DNA of 64,000 nt from Luteibacter sp. dw_328. GTDB taxonomy: Bacteria; Pseudomonadota; Gammaproteobacteria; Xanthomonadales; Rhodanobacteraceae. Under the pieces are notes generated by a model. It did not search any database and was not told the DNA's origin. It saw nothing but the letters and a program-made list of their open reading frames with translations. How positions within the stretch are numbered: position 1 is the stretch's first letter; the number at the start of each line of letters is the position of its first letter. This document shows positions 47,465 through 56,811 of the stretch, in pieces. The position numbers were made by a program, and so were the translations under genes. The stretch covers positions 62,001 to 126,000 of the forward strand of contig NZ_JAAVUW010000006.1 of NCBI RefSeq assembly GCF_018449605.1, given 5' to 3'.

Positions 47465-49639
47465 TTACCCCGCCTTCGGGGTGGGAGCTACCGTCATCGT
47501 CATCGCCGCTTCGTCGGCGATGATTTGCGCGGCCTCCTGCACATACGGATCTTTCGACGGTTTGGTGGGCTCCGGGCGCTTGTCCTGCGCCACGCTGCGC
47601 TCTTCCGGGTCGAGACCGTCGTCGCCCTGGGGTGAGGCATCGTCGTCGGCCGGGAGGCCATCGGCCAGGTTCAGCGCGTTGCGACGCGCACGGAAGTCCG
47701 CGGAGGCTTTCAGGTCGGCCTCGCGGGTGGCTTTGCGCTCATCGAGGTTCAACGAAACGGTGGTGCGGGCTGCCGTGGCCTGGAAAGCGGCAAGCTCGTC
47801 GATGGTCAGCTGCCACCGCGCCGCATGTTGCACGCGCGCGGCGTGCGCGCTGTCGAGCTTCGGCACGAGCGGCCCGAGGATGGCGTCGTGCGTATGCGGC
47901 ACGGCAGCGATGGATGACGCCGGCAATGCGTTCTTATAGGTCGACTCGCCGAAGTCCTTCTCGTCTTCCGTCGCCGGGAAGGCGATGTCCGGTGTCACGC
48001 CGAGCAGCTGCGTGCTGTCGCCGTTGATGCGATAGAACTGGGCGATCGTCATCTTCAGTTCGCCGAGCTTGCCCTCGTGCTGCTCTTCGACGGCTTCGTC
48101 CAGGTCGAGCAGGTTCTGCACCGTGCCCTTGCCGAAGGTGCGCTGGCCAAGGATGACGCCACGACCGCGATCCTGGATCGCTGCGGCGAAGATCTCCGAA
48201 GCCGATGCCGAGCCATGGTTCACCAGCACACCGAGCGCACCCGTCCAGGTCGGCGCAGCATTCGTGGCGCCCTGCACATCGACCTTGCCATCCGCGCTGC
48301 GCACCTGCACGACAGGTCCCGCGCCCGTGAACAGGCCGACCATGTCCGAGGCCTCGGTCAACGAGCCGCCGCCGTTGTCGCGGAGGTCGATGACCACGCC
48401 GTCGACGTTCTGCTTCTTCAGTTCGCCGAGCATGCGCGAGACGTCGCGCGTCACGCTGCGATAGTTCGCGTCGCCTGCGCGACGGGCGTCGAAGTCTTCA
48501 TAGAACGAGGGCACGGTGATGATGCCCAGCTTGTGCGCATGGTTTGGGCCGCCGACCTGGAGCACGGTCTGCTTCGCGGCTTCGTCTTCGATGCTGATAT
48601 GGCGGCGGGTCAGTGTGACGACGTGTGGAGCGACATCGCCCTTGCTTTCGTCGGGTAGCAGCTCGACACGGACCGTCGTGCCGCTCTTGCCCTTGATCAG
48701 TGCGATCACGTCATCCGACCGCCAGCCGATCACGTCGGTCAAGGGACCGGCGCTGCCCTGGCCGACCCCGGTGATGCGATCGCCGACATGAATCTTCCCG
48801 GACTTTGCCGCGGGGCTGCCTGCGATCAGTTCGGTGACCTGCGTGTACTCGTCGTGCTCGCGCAGGTAGGCGCCGATACCTTCCAGCGACAGCGACATCT
48901 CGGTGTTGAATGCCGTCGCGGCCTCGGCGGCGAAATAGTCGGTGTGCGGATCGGTCGACTCGGCATACGCCGTCATGAAAAGCTGGAACGCGTCGTCGGC
49001 GCTCGTCTTCCCGATGCGGGAAGCGAGGTTCGTGTAGCGATGGGTGAGCGTCTTGCGGATGGCGTCGTCACCCTGTCCGGCCAGTTTCAGGCGGAGCCAG
49101 TCTTCCTTGGCGCGCTCGCGCCAAAGCTCATGGAGTTCGTCTGTCGATGCAGGCCACGGCAGCGCCTTGCGCTCGGTGGCGATGGATTCGTGGGCCGTGA
49201 AGTCGAAGCCATCCTTCAACAGTGACTGCGCGTAGCGCGACTCTTCCACGATCCGGTTGAGGTAGAGATTCACCGGCTCGAAGGCGGGCGTCAGGTCGCC
49301 CTGGTCGATGGCTGTGCCGAGCGTGGGACGGAGCGGTGCGAAGTGCGCGATGTCGGCCTGGGTGAAATAGCTGCGCTCGGGGTCGAGCGTCTCGACCAGC
49401 TTGTCGAAGACGACAGCCGAGAACGCGGCGTCCAGCGGCCGGGGCCGATAGTGGAACCGGGTCAGGAATAGCGTGGCGACCTTTCCGGCGACGGCTTGCT
49501 GGTCGGTAGGAGCCAGCGCGATCCGGGACGGTGTGGGGGCGCCCGTCGCTGCCGTCTGGGGCGCGCCGGTGGCCGTGGTCAGGGCAAAGGTCGCGCAGAT
49601 CGCCAGGGCGGCGAATACGACGGAGCGGGGGGAAGTCAT
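47465..49639 (-). CDS. prc: tail-specific (carboxy-terminal) protease
   Basis: A 724-aa periplasmic S41 protease. Start at ATG 49639 gives the signal MTSPRSVVFAALAICATFALTTATG; the frame continues to 50482 but there it runs over the neighbouring gene. Order: Prc N-terminal helical domain, PDZ (GIGAYLREHDEYTQVTELIAGSPAAKSGKIHVGDRI), then the Ser/Lys catalytic domain with NHGSASASEIFAAAIQD and GQRTFGKGTVQ. It trims proteins with exposed hydrophobic C-termini. Confidence 0.94.
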   Translation of the reverse strand: MTSPRSVVFAALAICATFALTTATGAPQTAATGAPTPSRIALAPTDQQAVAGKVATLFLTRFHYRPRPLDAAFSAVVFDKLVETLDPERSYFTQADIAHFAPLRPTLGTAIDQGDLTPAFEPVNLYLNRIVEESRYAQSLLKDGFDFTAHESIATERKALPWPASTDELHELWRERAKEDWLRLKLAGQGDDAIRKTLTHRYTNLASRIGKTSADDAFQLFMTAYAESTDPHTDYFAAEAATAFNTEMSLSLEGIGAYLREHDEYTQVTELIAGSPAAKSGKIHVGDRITGVGQGSAGPLTDVIGWRSDDVIALIKGKSGTTVRVELLPDESKGDVAPHVVTLTRRHISIEDEAAKQTVLQVGGPNHAHKLGIITVPSFYEDFDARRAGDANYRSVTRDVSRMLGELKKQNVDGVVIDLRDNGGGSLTEASDMVGLFTGAGPVVQVRSADGKVDVQGATNAAPTWTGALGVLVNHGSASASEIFAAAIQDRGRGVILGQRTFGKGTVQNLLDLDEAVEEQHEGKLGELKMTIAQFYRINGDSTQLLGVTPDIAFPATEDEKDFGESTYKNALPASSIAAVPHTHDAILGPLVPKLDSAHAARVQHAARWQLTIDELAAFQATAARTTVSLNLDERKATREADLKASADFRARRNALNLADGLPADDDASPQGDDGLDPEERSVAQDKRPEPTKPSKDPYVQEAAQIIADEAAMTMTVAPTPKAG

Positions 49640-49770
49640 GGGATATCTGGTCGCGGCATTCGTTGAGGGCATTCTGGCATGGCCATCATGGAGGAGCCGG
49701 CCATTCGTGCGGCTTTCCGCGGGATAGGTCGCGAAATCTTGCGATCGCTGCCTGCGTGGTTCGGGCACTC

Positions 49771-51246
49771 CTAAGGGGAGGCGAGGGCTTTGCCTCGTAG
49801 CGCGCCTGCCCTGCCAGGTGACTGCGCGAGCGTGGTCCGGAAGGCTGCGAGTGCGGCCGCTCGTTGGTTCTGCAGTAGCAGGAGATCGCCAAGTTGTTCG
49901 CGCGCGGGAAGGATCGGTCCCGGCGTCACCGGCCGCTTCTCCAGCGCGTCCTCCTTGTCTGCGGCAGCGCTGAGCAACCTCACCGCATTTGCCGGCTCGC
50001 CGCTGGCTTGCGCCGACCAGGCCATGACTTCGTCCGCCAACACGCTCGTCTGCACCGACCAATAGGTGTCGCCGGCCGCGTTGAGCTGCGTGGCTATCTG
50101 TGACAGGCGGTTCGCTTCCTGTCGCGCCTCCGCGGCATGCCCGGTGCGCGCCAGTCCCAGCCCCCTCGCCCATACGGCGATGGCGACGACGGAGGGCGGT
50201 GCTCCCGAAGCATCCTTGATCGCACTGGCATCCGCCCAATGCGACTGCTCCACGGCGACACGGATGGGCATGGCGGTAGCGGCATAAGCGATACCGAAAT
50301 CCTCCATGTCTAGCGAGGGCATGGTGCGCATCGCGTCGACGACCGCACTGGCTTCCTTCGCGCGACCTGTCTGCATATAGGCGTAAACCAGGTAGTCCAT
50401 CGCGTGCAGCTGTCCCATCGTGTCGCCGTGCGCGCGCGCGGATGCCTGGGAGGCGAGATTGGACTGGATGGAGTCGTTCCACAGGCCGAGACGCGTGAAG
50501 ATGTGCGATGGCATGTGCAGCGCATGCGGTGCCGAGGGTGCGATGGACGCGTACTTCCTGGCCGCAGGGAGCCCACGTTGCGCCAACTCGGCGCTATCGC
50601 AGGCGTGGATAAGGTAATGGGCGATGCCGGGATGGTCGGGATGCGTCCGGAACAGGGGCTCGAGGATATCGATGGCCTGCTTCTGTCGGGCGTGGGTCTT
50701 GTCCGAAGGCGCCGCGTTCGACAGGAGCGCGACGGCATAGAACACCTGCGCTTCGACATCGTTCGGGTTGCTTCGAGCCAGTTCGGCCATGGCCTTCTCG
50801 TAGGCGAGCGTGCGCTGTGCCGGCGTGAGGCCGGCATCGACCTTGTAGAGCTCGCCAAGCGCGTGAATGAATTGCTGCTCACGAGGTGTCGTTGCGCCCA
50901 GCCGGGTTGCTTCGAGCATTTCCTTCTGGCCCGCGGCGAAGGTGTCCGGTGGAAGCGCCGGCGCCCACACGGGGTGGAAGTAGGTCATCGCTATGCCCCA
51001 ATGCGCCATGGCGCAGTGGGGATCGGCAGCGGCGATATCGCGGAACGCCTGCGTGGCGGGACCGTAGGCGAAGGAATGCAGCAGCGCGACGGCGCGATCG
51101 AAGGGCTGCTGCACCTTCGGGTCGCAGGAGATGGAAAACGTCACCTTCCCCAGCTTCTCGGGCATCCCGTGGTCGTGCATTTCCTGGCCATGTGCCGCTG
51201 CAGCAACGAGCAGCGACGCCCAAACGACCCACGACCGACGAAACAT
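49771..51246 (-). CDS. exported TPR-repeat protein
   Basis: A 491-aa protein from ATG 51246 with GGAG upstream; signal peptide MFRRSWVVWASLLVAAAAHGQ. Helical repeats run throughout (FDRAVALLHSFAYGPATQAFRDIAAADPHCAMAHWGIA; later HPGIAHYLIHACD, PHALHMPSHIFTRLGLW). The ALHMPSHIF and HYLIH blocks recur in a group of uncharacterised TPR proteins. Function unknown. Confidence 0.82.
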   Translation of the reverse strand: MFRRSWVVWASLLVAAAAHGQEMHDHGMPEKLGKVTFSISCDPKVQQPFDRAVALLHSFAYGPATQAFRDIAAADPHCAMAHWGIAMTYFHPVWAPALPPDTFAAGQKEMLEATRLGATTPREQQFIHALGELYKVDAGLTPAQRTLAYEKAMAELARSNPNDVEAQVFYAVALLSNAAPSDKTHARQKQAIDILEPLFRTHPDHPGIAHYLIHACDSAELAQRGLPAARKYASIAPSAPHALHMPSHIFTRLGLWNDSIQSNLASQASARAHGDTMGQLHAMDYLVYAYMQTGRAKEASAVVDAMRTMPSLDMEDFGIAYAATAMPIRVAVEQSHWADASAIKDASGAPPSVVAIAVWARGLGLARTGHAAEARQEANRLSQIATQLNAAGDTYWSVQTSVLADEVMAWSAQASGEPANAVRLLSAAADKEDALEKRPVTPGPILPAREQLGDLLLLQNQRAAALAAFRTTLAQSPGRAGALRGKALASP

Positions 51247-51333
51247 GCGTATCTCCAGTGGCTCGCAATAATCTACGCCCGACGGGCCGTCGCTCACATA
51301 CCCAAAACGGCTAATCCGCCCCTGGCGTCACCG

Positions 51334-51750
51334 TCAGGCGAGCGTGGTGACGATGTCGATGTTCCCGTGCAGCGCTTTCGAGTACGGGCAGGTGCGGTGC
51401 GCGGAGTCGATCAGGGACTGGGCGACATCGCGGTCAAGCCCGGGAAGGCTCACGTTGAGGCGGGCCTGCAGGAAGTACTCCTCACCCGAGGTACCGAGAT
51501 CGACCTCGGTGTTCACCTCGGTGTCCTTGGGCAGGGCGATGTGCTGCGCACGGGCGGCAAGACCCATCGCACCGATAAAGCAGGCGGACCAACCGGCGGC
51601 AAGCAGCTGTTCCGGGTTGGTGCCGGTGCCGGCTGTGCCGGGGGGTGACAGCTTGACCACCAGGCGGTCGTCGAAGCTGCGCGACTCGCCGTCGCGGCCG
51701 CCGGTGGTACGGGTCTTGCCGGTATAGAGGACGTTCTCGATGCGTGACAT
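51334..51750 (-). CDS. ohr: organic hydroperoxide resistance protein
   Basis: A 138-aa OsmC/Ohr-fold peroxidase with its two redox cysteines C57 (GWSACFIGA) and C121 (RTCPYSKA) and the Ohr phrase NPEQLLAAGW. It detoxifies lipid and organic peroxides. No ohrR-like gene is adjacent. Confidence 0.95.
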   Translation of the reverse strand: MSRIENVLYTGKTRTTGGRDGESRSFDDRLVVKLSPPGTAGTGTNPEQLLAAGWSACFIGAMGLAARAQHIALPKDTEVNTEVDLGTSGEEYFLQARLNVSLPGLDRDVAQSLIDSAHRTCPYSKALHGNIDIVTTLA

Positions 51751-51861
51751 GGTGGTATCCCGTTCGGTTGGAGGTGACGACTAGGAGACGCCCGCGGCGT
51801 ATCCCGGGTGTGTCGCCACCTCCGCCCCAAGGCATCGAAATGTGTAGCGCGGGCCTCTGGA

Positions 51862-51875
51862 TACATTCGGTTACA
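51862..51875 (+). promoter_or_regulatory. response-regulator-type box 1
   Basis: TACATTCGGTTACA: a TACA-N6-TACA direct repeat with the 10-bp phasing of OmpR-family dimers, close to the RstA consensus TACATNTNGTTACA. Start 54 bp before box 2, about five helical turns. Confidence 0.6.
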
Positions 51876-51915
51876 CACGAGGTTTCCATGGCCGGAACAG
51901 GCGCCACCGCCCCGC

Positions 51916-51929
51916 TACGTTCGGTTACA
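51916..51929 (+). promoter_or_regulatory. response-regulator-type box 2
   Basis: TACGTTCGGTTACA, one base different from box 1, 77 bp before the thioredoxin-like start. Together they suggest autoregulation of the downstream operon. The rest of 51751-52006 shows no gene. Confidence 0.6.
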
Positions 51930-52006
51930 AAACGGCGGTTGCGCGACACGCGCGGGATACGTGGCGGGGCTTCAATAAGTCATCCTCAATGCACAGATGA
52001 CTCGCC

Positions 52007-52558
52007 ATGACCTCTCCCCGCCTGCTCCTCGTCTTCTCCGCCTTATGTATCTCCGCCATTGCTTCCTGGCCTGCCGGCTGGGCACGTGACCGCGCAGGCG
52101 ATGTCGCGTCCGCCTCGGCCGTCGTGCCTGCGCCTGAATTCACCGGTATCGATCACTGGTTCAATTCCCAGCCGCTGTCGCTGAAGGACCTGCACGGCAA
52201 GGTCACGCTGGTGGAATTCTGGACGCACGAGTGCATCAACTGCGTCCACGTGGTTCCCCACACCGAGGCGTTGTACCAGCGCTATGCCAACGATGGCCTG
52301 GTCGTCGTCGGCGTCCATACGCCGGAGTACGACGAAGAGCACGACCTCGGGGGTGTCGCCTCGGCCATCAGGCAGCAAGGCATCACCTACCCGGTCGCGG
52401 TCGACAACAGCTACGCCACCTGGAACGCCTATGGCAATCGCTTCTGGCCGGCGCTGTACCTGATCGACCAGAACGGCAAGATTGTCTACAGCCACTACGG
52501 CGAGGGAAACTACGACGAAACCGAAGCACGCGTCCGCCAGCTGCTCGGCAAGGCGTGA
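52007..52558 (+). CDS. exported thioredoxin-like protein
   Basis: A 183-aa protein: signal peptide (cleavage near GWA-RD), then a TlpA/AhpC-type thioredoxin fold with active site ECINC (C76, C79), VVVGVHTPEYDEEHD and the cis-Pro region NRFWPALYLID. It resembles the periplasmic thioredoxin domain of DipZ/CcdA fusions. First gene of a three-gene unit with a two-component system, so it may be a signal modulator or a target. Confidence 0.88.
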   Translation: MTSPRLLLVFSALCISAIASWPAGWARDRAGDVASASAVVPAPEFTGIDHWFNSQPLSLKDLHGKVTLVEFWTHECINCVHVVPHTEALYQRYANDGLVVVGVHTPEYDEEHDLGGVASAIRQQGITYPVAVDNSYATWNAYGNRFWPALYLIDQNGKIVYSHYGEGNYDETEARVRQLLGKA

Positions 52559-52597
52559 ACCTGACCCTTTCTTTCACCTGGTAACCCGGAGCCTGGC

Positions 52598-53338
52598 ATG
52601 GACCATGTCGACCATATCCTCGTTGTCGATGACGACCGCGAGATTCGCACCGGTGTCGCGCAATACCTGCAGAAGAATGGGCTGCGCACCAGCGTGGCGG
52701 CAGATGGTCGCGAGATGAACGCCTTGCTCGACACCACCGCCGTCGACCTCATCGTGCTCGACATCATGATGCCGGGTGACGATGGCCTGGTGCTCACCCG
52801 TAACCTGCGCGCAAGCAAACACCGGGCAATCCCGGTGCTTTTGCTCACCGCGCGGGACGACGAGACCGACCGGATCATCGGCCTGGAGATGGGTGCCGAC
52901 GACTACGTGGTCAAACCGTTCTCGCCACGCGAGTTGCTGGCGCGTATCAACGCGGTGATCCGCCGCACGCGCATGCTGCCGCCGAACCTGCGCGTGACCG
53001 AAGCCAGCGGCATGCTCGGTTTCGGCCGCTGGCGCCTGGACACGACCGCGCGCCACCTGCTCGACGACGAAGGCACGATCGTGTCGTTGAGCGGGGCGGA
53101 GTTCCGCTTGCTTCGGGTATTCCTGGATCACCCGCAGCGGATCCTTTCGCGGGACCAGCTGCTCAACCTCACCCAGGGTCGCGACGCCGAGTTGTTCGAC
53201 CGCTCGATCGACCTGATGGTGAGTCGTCTTCGCCAGCGCCTCGTCGACGATGCGCGCGAACAGGCGTACATCAAGACGGTCCGCAACGAAGGCTACGTCT
53301 TCACCATGCCGGTCACGGTGCTCGGGGAAGCGTCGTGA
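52598..53338 (+). CDS. OmpR-family response regulator
   Basis: A 246-aa protein: receiver with D55 (LIVLDIMMPGDDG) and K in VVKPFSPRELLARI; winged helix with LSGAEFRLLRVFLDHPQRILSRDQLL and FDRSIDLMVSRLRQRL, ending TVRNEGYVFT. It is the natural candidate to bind the tandem boxes upstream of the operon. Its stop overlaps the kinase GTG by 4 bp. Confidence 0.93.
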   Translation: MDHVDHILVVDDDREIRTGVAQYLQKNGLRTSVAADGREMNALLDTTAVDLIVLDIMMPGDDGLVLTRNLRASKHRAIPVLLLTARDDETDRIIGLEMGADDYVVKPFSPRELLARINAVIRRTRMLPPNLRVTEASGMLGFGRWRLDTTARHLLDDEGTIVSLSGAEFRLLRVFLDHPQRILSRDQLLNLTQGRDAELFDRSIDLMVSRLRQRLVDDAREQAYIKTVRNEGYVFTMPVTVLGEAS

Positions 53339-54642
53339 AGGCGACGCTCCGGCGCTGGATGCCGCGCAGCATCGCGTCGCGCCTGTACCTGATCATCTTC
53401 GCCGGTTTGCTGCTGGCGCATGGCATGTCGTTCGGGCTGCTCTTCTTCGAGCGTTACCAGAGCGCCAAGACGGTCATGCTCAATACGCTCGAGCATGACG
53501 TCGGTACGTCGGTCGCGATCCTTGACCGTCTTCCGGCGGTGGAACGGCCGGCATGGATAAGTCGTCTCCAGCGCGATAACTATCGCTATATCCTCGGGCC
53601 CGGCAAGGCCGGCGCCGATCCGATTTCGAATCGCGCGCGCGTCGTCACCGATCTGATCCAGCGCGAAGTCGGACCATCGTTTGCGGTCAAGGCGAACACC
53701 GTGTCGATGGGCCCGGAACGCTACCAGGTGCATCTCACCCTGCATGACGGAGAGCCCCTGAGCATCGAGGTGACCCCCCGGGTGATGCCCCTCGCCGACT
53801 GGCTTCCCTTCGTCTTCATCCTGCAGATGGTCGTGCTTCTGGTGATTACCTGGGTGGCTGTCCGTCTGGCGACGCGCCCCTTGGTGCGTCTGGCGCGCGC
53901 CGCGGAATCCATCACGCCCACGAACGACGGACCACGGATGTCCGAGGACGGTCCGACCGAGGTGGCACAGGCGGCGGTTGCCTTCAACGCCATGCAGGAT
54001 CGCATTGCCCTCTACGTGAAGGAACGCCTGCAGATCCTGGCCGCGATCTCGCACGACCTGCAGACACCGATCACACGGATGCGCCTGCGCGCCGAGGGCC
54101 TCGAAGAGTGTCCGGAGCGTGGCAAGCTGCTACAGGACCTCCACGAGATGGAGCATCTGGTGCGAGAGGGCGTGGCTTATGCGCGCAGCGCGCACGGCGC
54201 GACGGAGACGCCGCGCAAGATCGACCCGGCGGCCTTCGTCGAAAGCCTGGTGTTCGACTACCAGGACACAGGCAAAGCGGTGAGTCTCACCGGCAGCGTC
54301 GACGGCACCGCCATCGTCCGGCCGCAGGCCCTGCGTCGCGTGCTTGGCAACCTGATCGACAACGCGTTGAAGTACGCGGGTGCTGCGGAGGTGGGCATGA
54401 CGCGCACGTCCGCCGGGGCCTTGTGTATCGAGGTGGCCGACAACGGGCCGGGTATTCCCGATGACGAGCTGGCGCGTGTGCTGGAGCCGTTCTATCGGCT
54501 GGAGACGTCGCGGAACCGCGATACGGGTGGGACCGGGTTGGGATTGGCGATTGCGGCGCAGTTGATGCTGTCGGTGGGCGGGCGGCTTACGCTTGCGAAT
54601 CGGGCGGGTGGTGGGTTGGTTGCGCGCGTGGAGTTGCCGTAA
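53335..54642 (+). CDS. sensor histidine kinase
   Basis: A 435-aa protein from GTG 53335, coupled to the regulator. Two membrane segments (about 15-38 and 158-180) flank a periplasmic sensor of roughly 120 aa. HAMP, then the phospho-His motif AAISHDLQTPITRMRLRAE and ATPase boxes NLIDNALKYAG, VADNGPGIP and TGLGLAIAAQL. Signal unknown. Confidence 0.93.
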   Translation: MKATLRRWMPRSIASRLYLIIFAGLLLAHGMSFGLLFFERYQSAKTVMLNTLEHDVGTSVAILDRLPAVERPAWISRLQRDNYRYILGPGKAGADPISNRARVVTDLIQREVGPSFAVKANTVSMGPERYQVHLTLHDGEPLSIEVTPRVMPLADWLPFVFILQMVVLLVITWVAVRLATRPLVRLARAAESITPTNDGPRMSEDGPTEVAQAAVAFNAMQDRIALYVKERLQILAAISHDLQTPITRMRLRAEGLEECPERGKLLQDLHEMEHLVREGVAYARSAHGATETPRKIDPAAFVESLVFDYQDTGKAVSLTGSVDGTAIVRPQALRRVLGNLIDNALKYAGAAEVGMTRTSAGALCIEVADNGPGIPDDELARVLEPFYRLETSRNRDTGGTGLGLAIAAQLMLSVGGRLTLANRAGGGLVARVELP

Positions 54643-54662
54643 GGCCGGCTGGTCGCGCTGAA

Positions 54663-54734
54663 TGTGGGAGCCGATTCATCGGCGATGGGTGCTGGCGACA
54701 CCGCCAGGTATCGCCGCTGAAGCGGCTCCGACAC
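54663..54734. repeat. REP-like pair with one ATTCAT arm and one CTTCAG arm
   Basis: The left arm is GTGGGAGCCGATTCATCGGC and the right arm is the complement of the CTTCAG type, ending GGCTCCGACA. It lies between the convergent kinase and PLP-enzyme genes. Confidence 0.8.
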
Positions 54735-54745
54735 AGAGCATCGCT

Positions 54746-55777
54746 TCATCCCATCAGGTCCTCGCGATACGCATAAAGCCCCGGCTGCCCACCGGTAGCA
54801 ACAAACAAAACATGCTCCCCATCGCGCACGACCCCGCTGCGCAGGTCCTGCAACAACCCGGCGAACGCCTTCCCGGAATACACCGGATCGAGCAGGATGC
54901 CCTCGGCGCTGGCCATTAAACGCAAGGCTTCCTTCATCGCTGGCGTAGGCACGCCGTAGCCGTCGCCAAGCTGGGACCCATCGACATGCACCTCGTTCGC
55001 GGCAAGGTCGGCCGTGGACTCCAGCAGTCCGAGTCCCTCGCGCGCGAGGCCGAGCGTCGTCGCCGCGGTGGCGTCCCGCTCGCCGAGAACGGAATACGCG
55101 GATACGCGTGCCGGATCGCGACCCAGGGCGGCGAACCCTGCCACCAGGCCCGCATGCGTTCCGGAGCTTCCGTTCGGAACGACGATACGGTCGAAGCGTA
55201 GCCCGAGCTCGTCTTCCTGCTGGGAGATCTCGCGCGCGCAGCGCGCATAGCCGAGCACACCGCGAGGCGTAGAACCCCCGGTGGGCAGGACGACGACCGT
55301 ATGCCCTTCGTTCCGCAGCGCCTCGGCACGCGCATTGGCGTGGACGAGCGCATTCTCACCGCGCGGCAGCAGGGTCACCGTGGCGCCAAACAATTCATCG
55401 AGGAGCACATTGCCGTTCTTCTCATAGTCATCTCCCTCCTTGGGAACCATGCGAGCAAGCAGCATTTCGCACGCAAAGCCATGACGGGCGGCAGCCGCCG
55501 CCGTCAATCGCGCATGGTTGGACTGGACGCCGCCCACCGTGATCACCGTGTCCGCGCCGATGTCGCGCGCATAGCCAAGGTGATACTCCAGCTTGCGCAG
55601 CTTGTTGCCGCCGCCGCCCAGCGCCATGACATCGTCGCGTTTGATGCTCAAGCGGATGCCTCGCCGCGCCAGGCCGAGTTGTTCTTCGATACGGGAAAGG
55701 CGATGTATTGCCGTGGCGTTGTCGAGAAGCGCGATGCGGGGAAGGCGATCGAGAGCGGCAAGGGCATCGTGAGACAT
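54746..55777 (-). CDS. D-cysteine desulfhydrase / ACC deaminase family PLP enzyme
   Basis: A 343-aa fold-type II PLP enzyme: KRDDVMALGGGGNKLRKLEYHL with PLP lysine K59, GGVQSNHARLTAAAAARHGF, PTGGSTPRGVLGYARCAREI and a phosphate loop PNGSSGTHAG. The family includes D-cysteine desulfhydrase, which makes H2S, pyruvate and ammonia, and ACC deaminase. I cannot decide between them by eye; desulfhydrase is the safer reading. Confidence 0.82.
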   Translation of the reverse strand: MSHDALAALDRLPRIALLDNATAIHRLSRIEEQLGLARRGIRLSIKRDDVMALGGGGNKLRKLEYHLGYARDIGADTVITVGGVQSNHARLTAAAAARHGFACEMLLARMVPKEGDDYEKNGNVLLDELFGATVTLLPRGENALVHANARAEALRNEGHTVVVLPTGGSTPRGVLGYARCAREISQQEDELGLRFDRIVVPNGSSGTHAGLVAGFAALGRDPARVSAYSVLGERDATAATTLGLAREGLGLLESTADLAANEVHVDGSQLGDGYGVPTPAMKEALRLMASAEGILLDPVYSGKAFAGLLQDLRSGVVRDGEHVLFVATGGQPGLYAYREDLMG

Positions 55778-55853
55778 GGCGTGTCCGGGAAGATGGGAAG
55801 GGCGGGCCCGTCATGATCCGCCGATTCGCCGCCTGCGGCGAGCCCGGGTCGGG

Positions 55854-56351
55854 TCAGAACGGTGGTAACGAGTCCGCCAGCTTCTCGTGCTCGCGAAGGA
55901 CGGGCAACGTGTCGTGCGCGAAGGCGCGTATCTCCGTGTCTTCGCCTTTCGTCGCCTCGAGCTCGTAGAGGCCCGCCGTGAGCTTGTGCGAGCGAACCAT
56001 CACGTCGGAATAAGCGCGATCGAAGGCCGCGCCGTCGAGGCCCTTGAGACGGTCGATGTCATGTTGCTGCGCCACGTCGGGCGCTGTCGCGATCTGGATG
56101 CCCTTGCTACCTGCCAGCTTTCCGAGTTGCTCGTTACCCTGCGTGTGATCGGTCACCATGCGCGCGGCGTACTTCTTCACGTCGTCCGACGATGCCTGGT
56201 CGGCGGCGAGCTTGCCCAGTGCGATCTCGGTGAGGTTGCCGCTGCTCGCCTTGCGGACGAAGTCGGTATCGGCGGCGCTGCTTCGCGCCGAGTCGGCGGA
56301 GGCCGTGCCCGCGAGGCTGAGGGCGAAGATAAGACAGAGGAGCTTGCGCAT
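55854..56351 (-). CDS. exported DUF4142-type ferritin-like protein
   Basis: A 165-aa protein: signal peptide MRKLLCLIFALSLAGTASA, then an all-helical domain with ASSGNLTEIALGKLAADQASSDDVKKYAARMVTDHTQGNEQL, typical of DUF4142. Envelope stress function is often assumed but unproved. GAGGATGAGT lies just before the ATG. Confidence 0.87.
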   Translation of the reverse strand: MRKLLCLIFALSLAGTASADSARSSAADTDFVRKASSGNLTEIALGKLAADQASSDDVKKYAARMVTDHTQGNEQLGKLAGSKGIQIATAPDVAQQHDIDRLKGLDGAAFDRAYSDVMVRSHKLTAGLYELEATKGEDTEIRAFAHDTLPVLREHEKLADSLPPF

Positions 56352-56379
56352 GACTCATCCTCCAGAGCGGGCCAGATAA

Positions 56380-56412
56380 GACAACGCCCCGGTCTGGGGC
56401 CGGGGCGTTGTC
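56380..56412. terminator. terminator between two small envelope genes
   Basis: GACAACGCCCCGG and CCGGGGCGTTGTC form a 13-bp perfect stem, downstream of the DUF1328 gene on the minus strand and before the DUF4142 gene. Confidence 0.82.
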
Positions 56413-56436
56413 CCTCTTACTCGGTATGCGCGTGGC

Positions 56437-56610
56437 TTATATCCTGGGTCCGCGACGCAGGCCGCCGAACAGCAGCGACAGGATGAACAGGATGAGGAAG
56501 ACCACGAACAGGATCTTGGCAATGCTGGCGGCGCCGGCGGCAATGCCGGTGAAGCCGAAGACCGCCGCGATGATGGCGATGACGAAGAAAACTACGGCCC
56601 AATGCAGCAT
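56437..56610 (-). CDS. DUF1328 small membrane protein (YtjA-like)
   Basis: A 57-aa protein, two transmembrane helices: [34 protein letters not shown] and [16 protein letters not shown]. The start at 56610 follows AGAGGAG; upstream in-frame codons add an implausible Arg-rich leader. The small family is widespread and of unknown role. Confidence 0.9.
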   Translation of the reverse strand: MLHWAVVFFVIAIIAAVFGFTGIAAGAASIAKILFVVFLILFILSLLFGGLRRGPRI

Positions 56611-56811
56611 GTCGATGACTCCTCTAGTGGCGCGGTAAAAGCGGAATGGGGTGGATGGGCGCCATTCGAACATCGCCGGCCTGAAGCCTGTGTCGTCAAC
56701 GGGTGAGCCCCTCTCTCACCGGGCCTATGCATCTCCTACACGCAGGACGCCAGTTGCGGCGGCGCCGCCAAGGCGCGAAGGTGTGCGGACCTCCCGACAG
56801 GATGCCCCGCC

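Noticed and set aside
49640-50482. N-terminal extension of the tail-specific protease frame
   Set aside because: Overlaps the TPR gene in another frame and hides the clear signal peptide at 49639.
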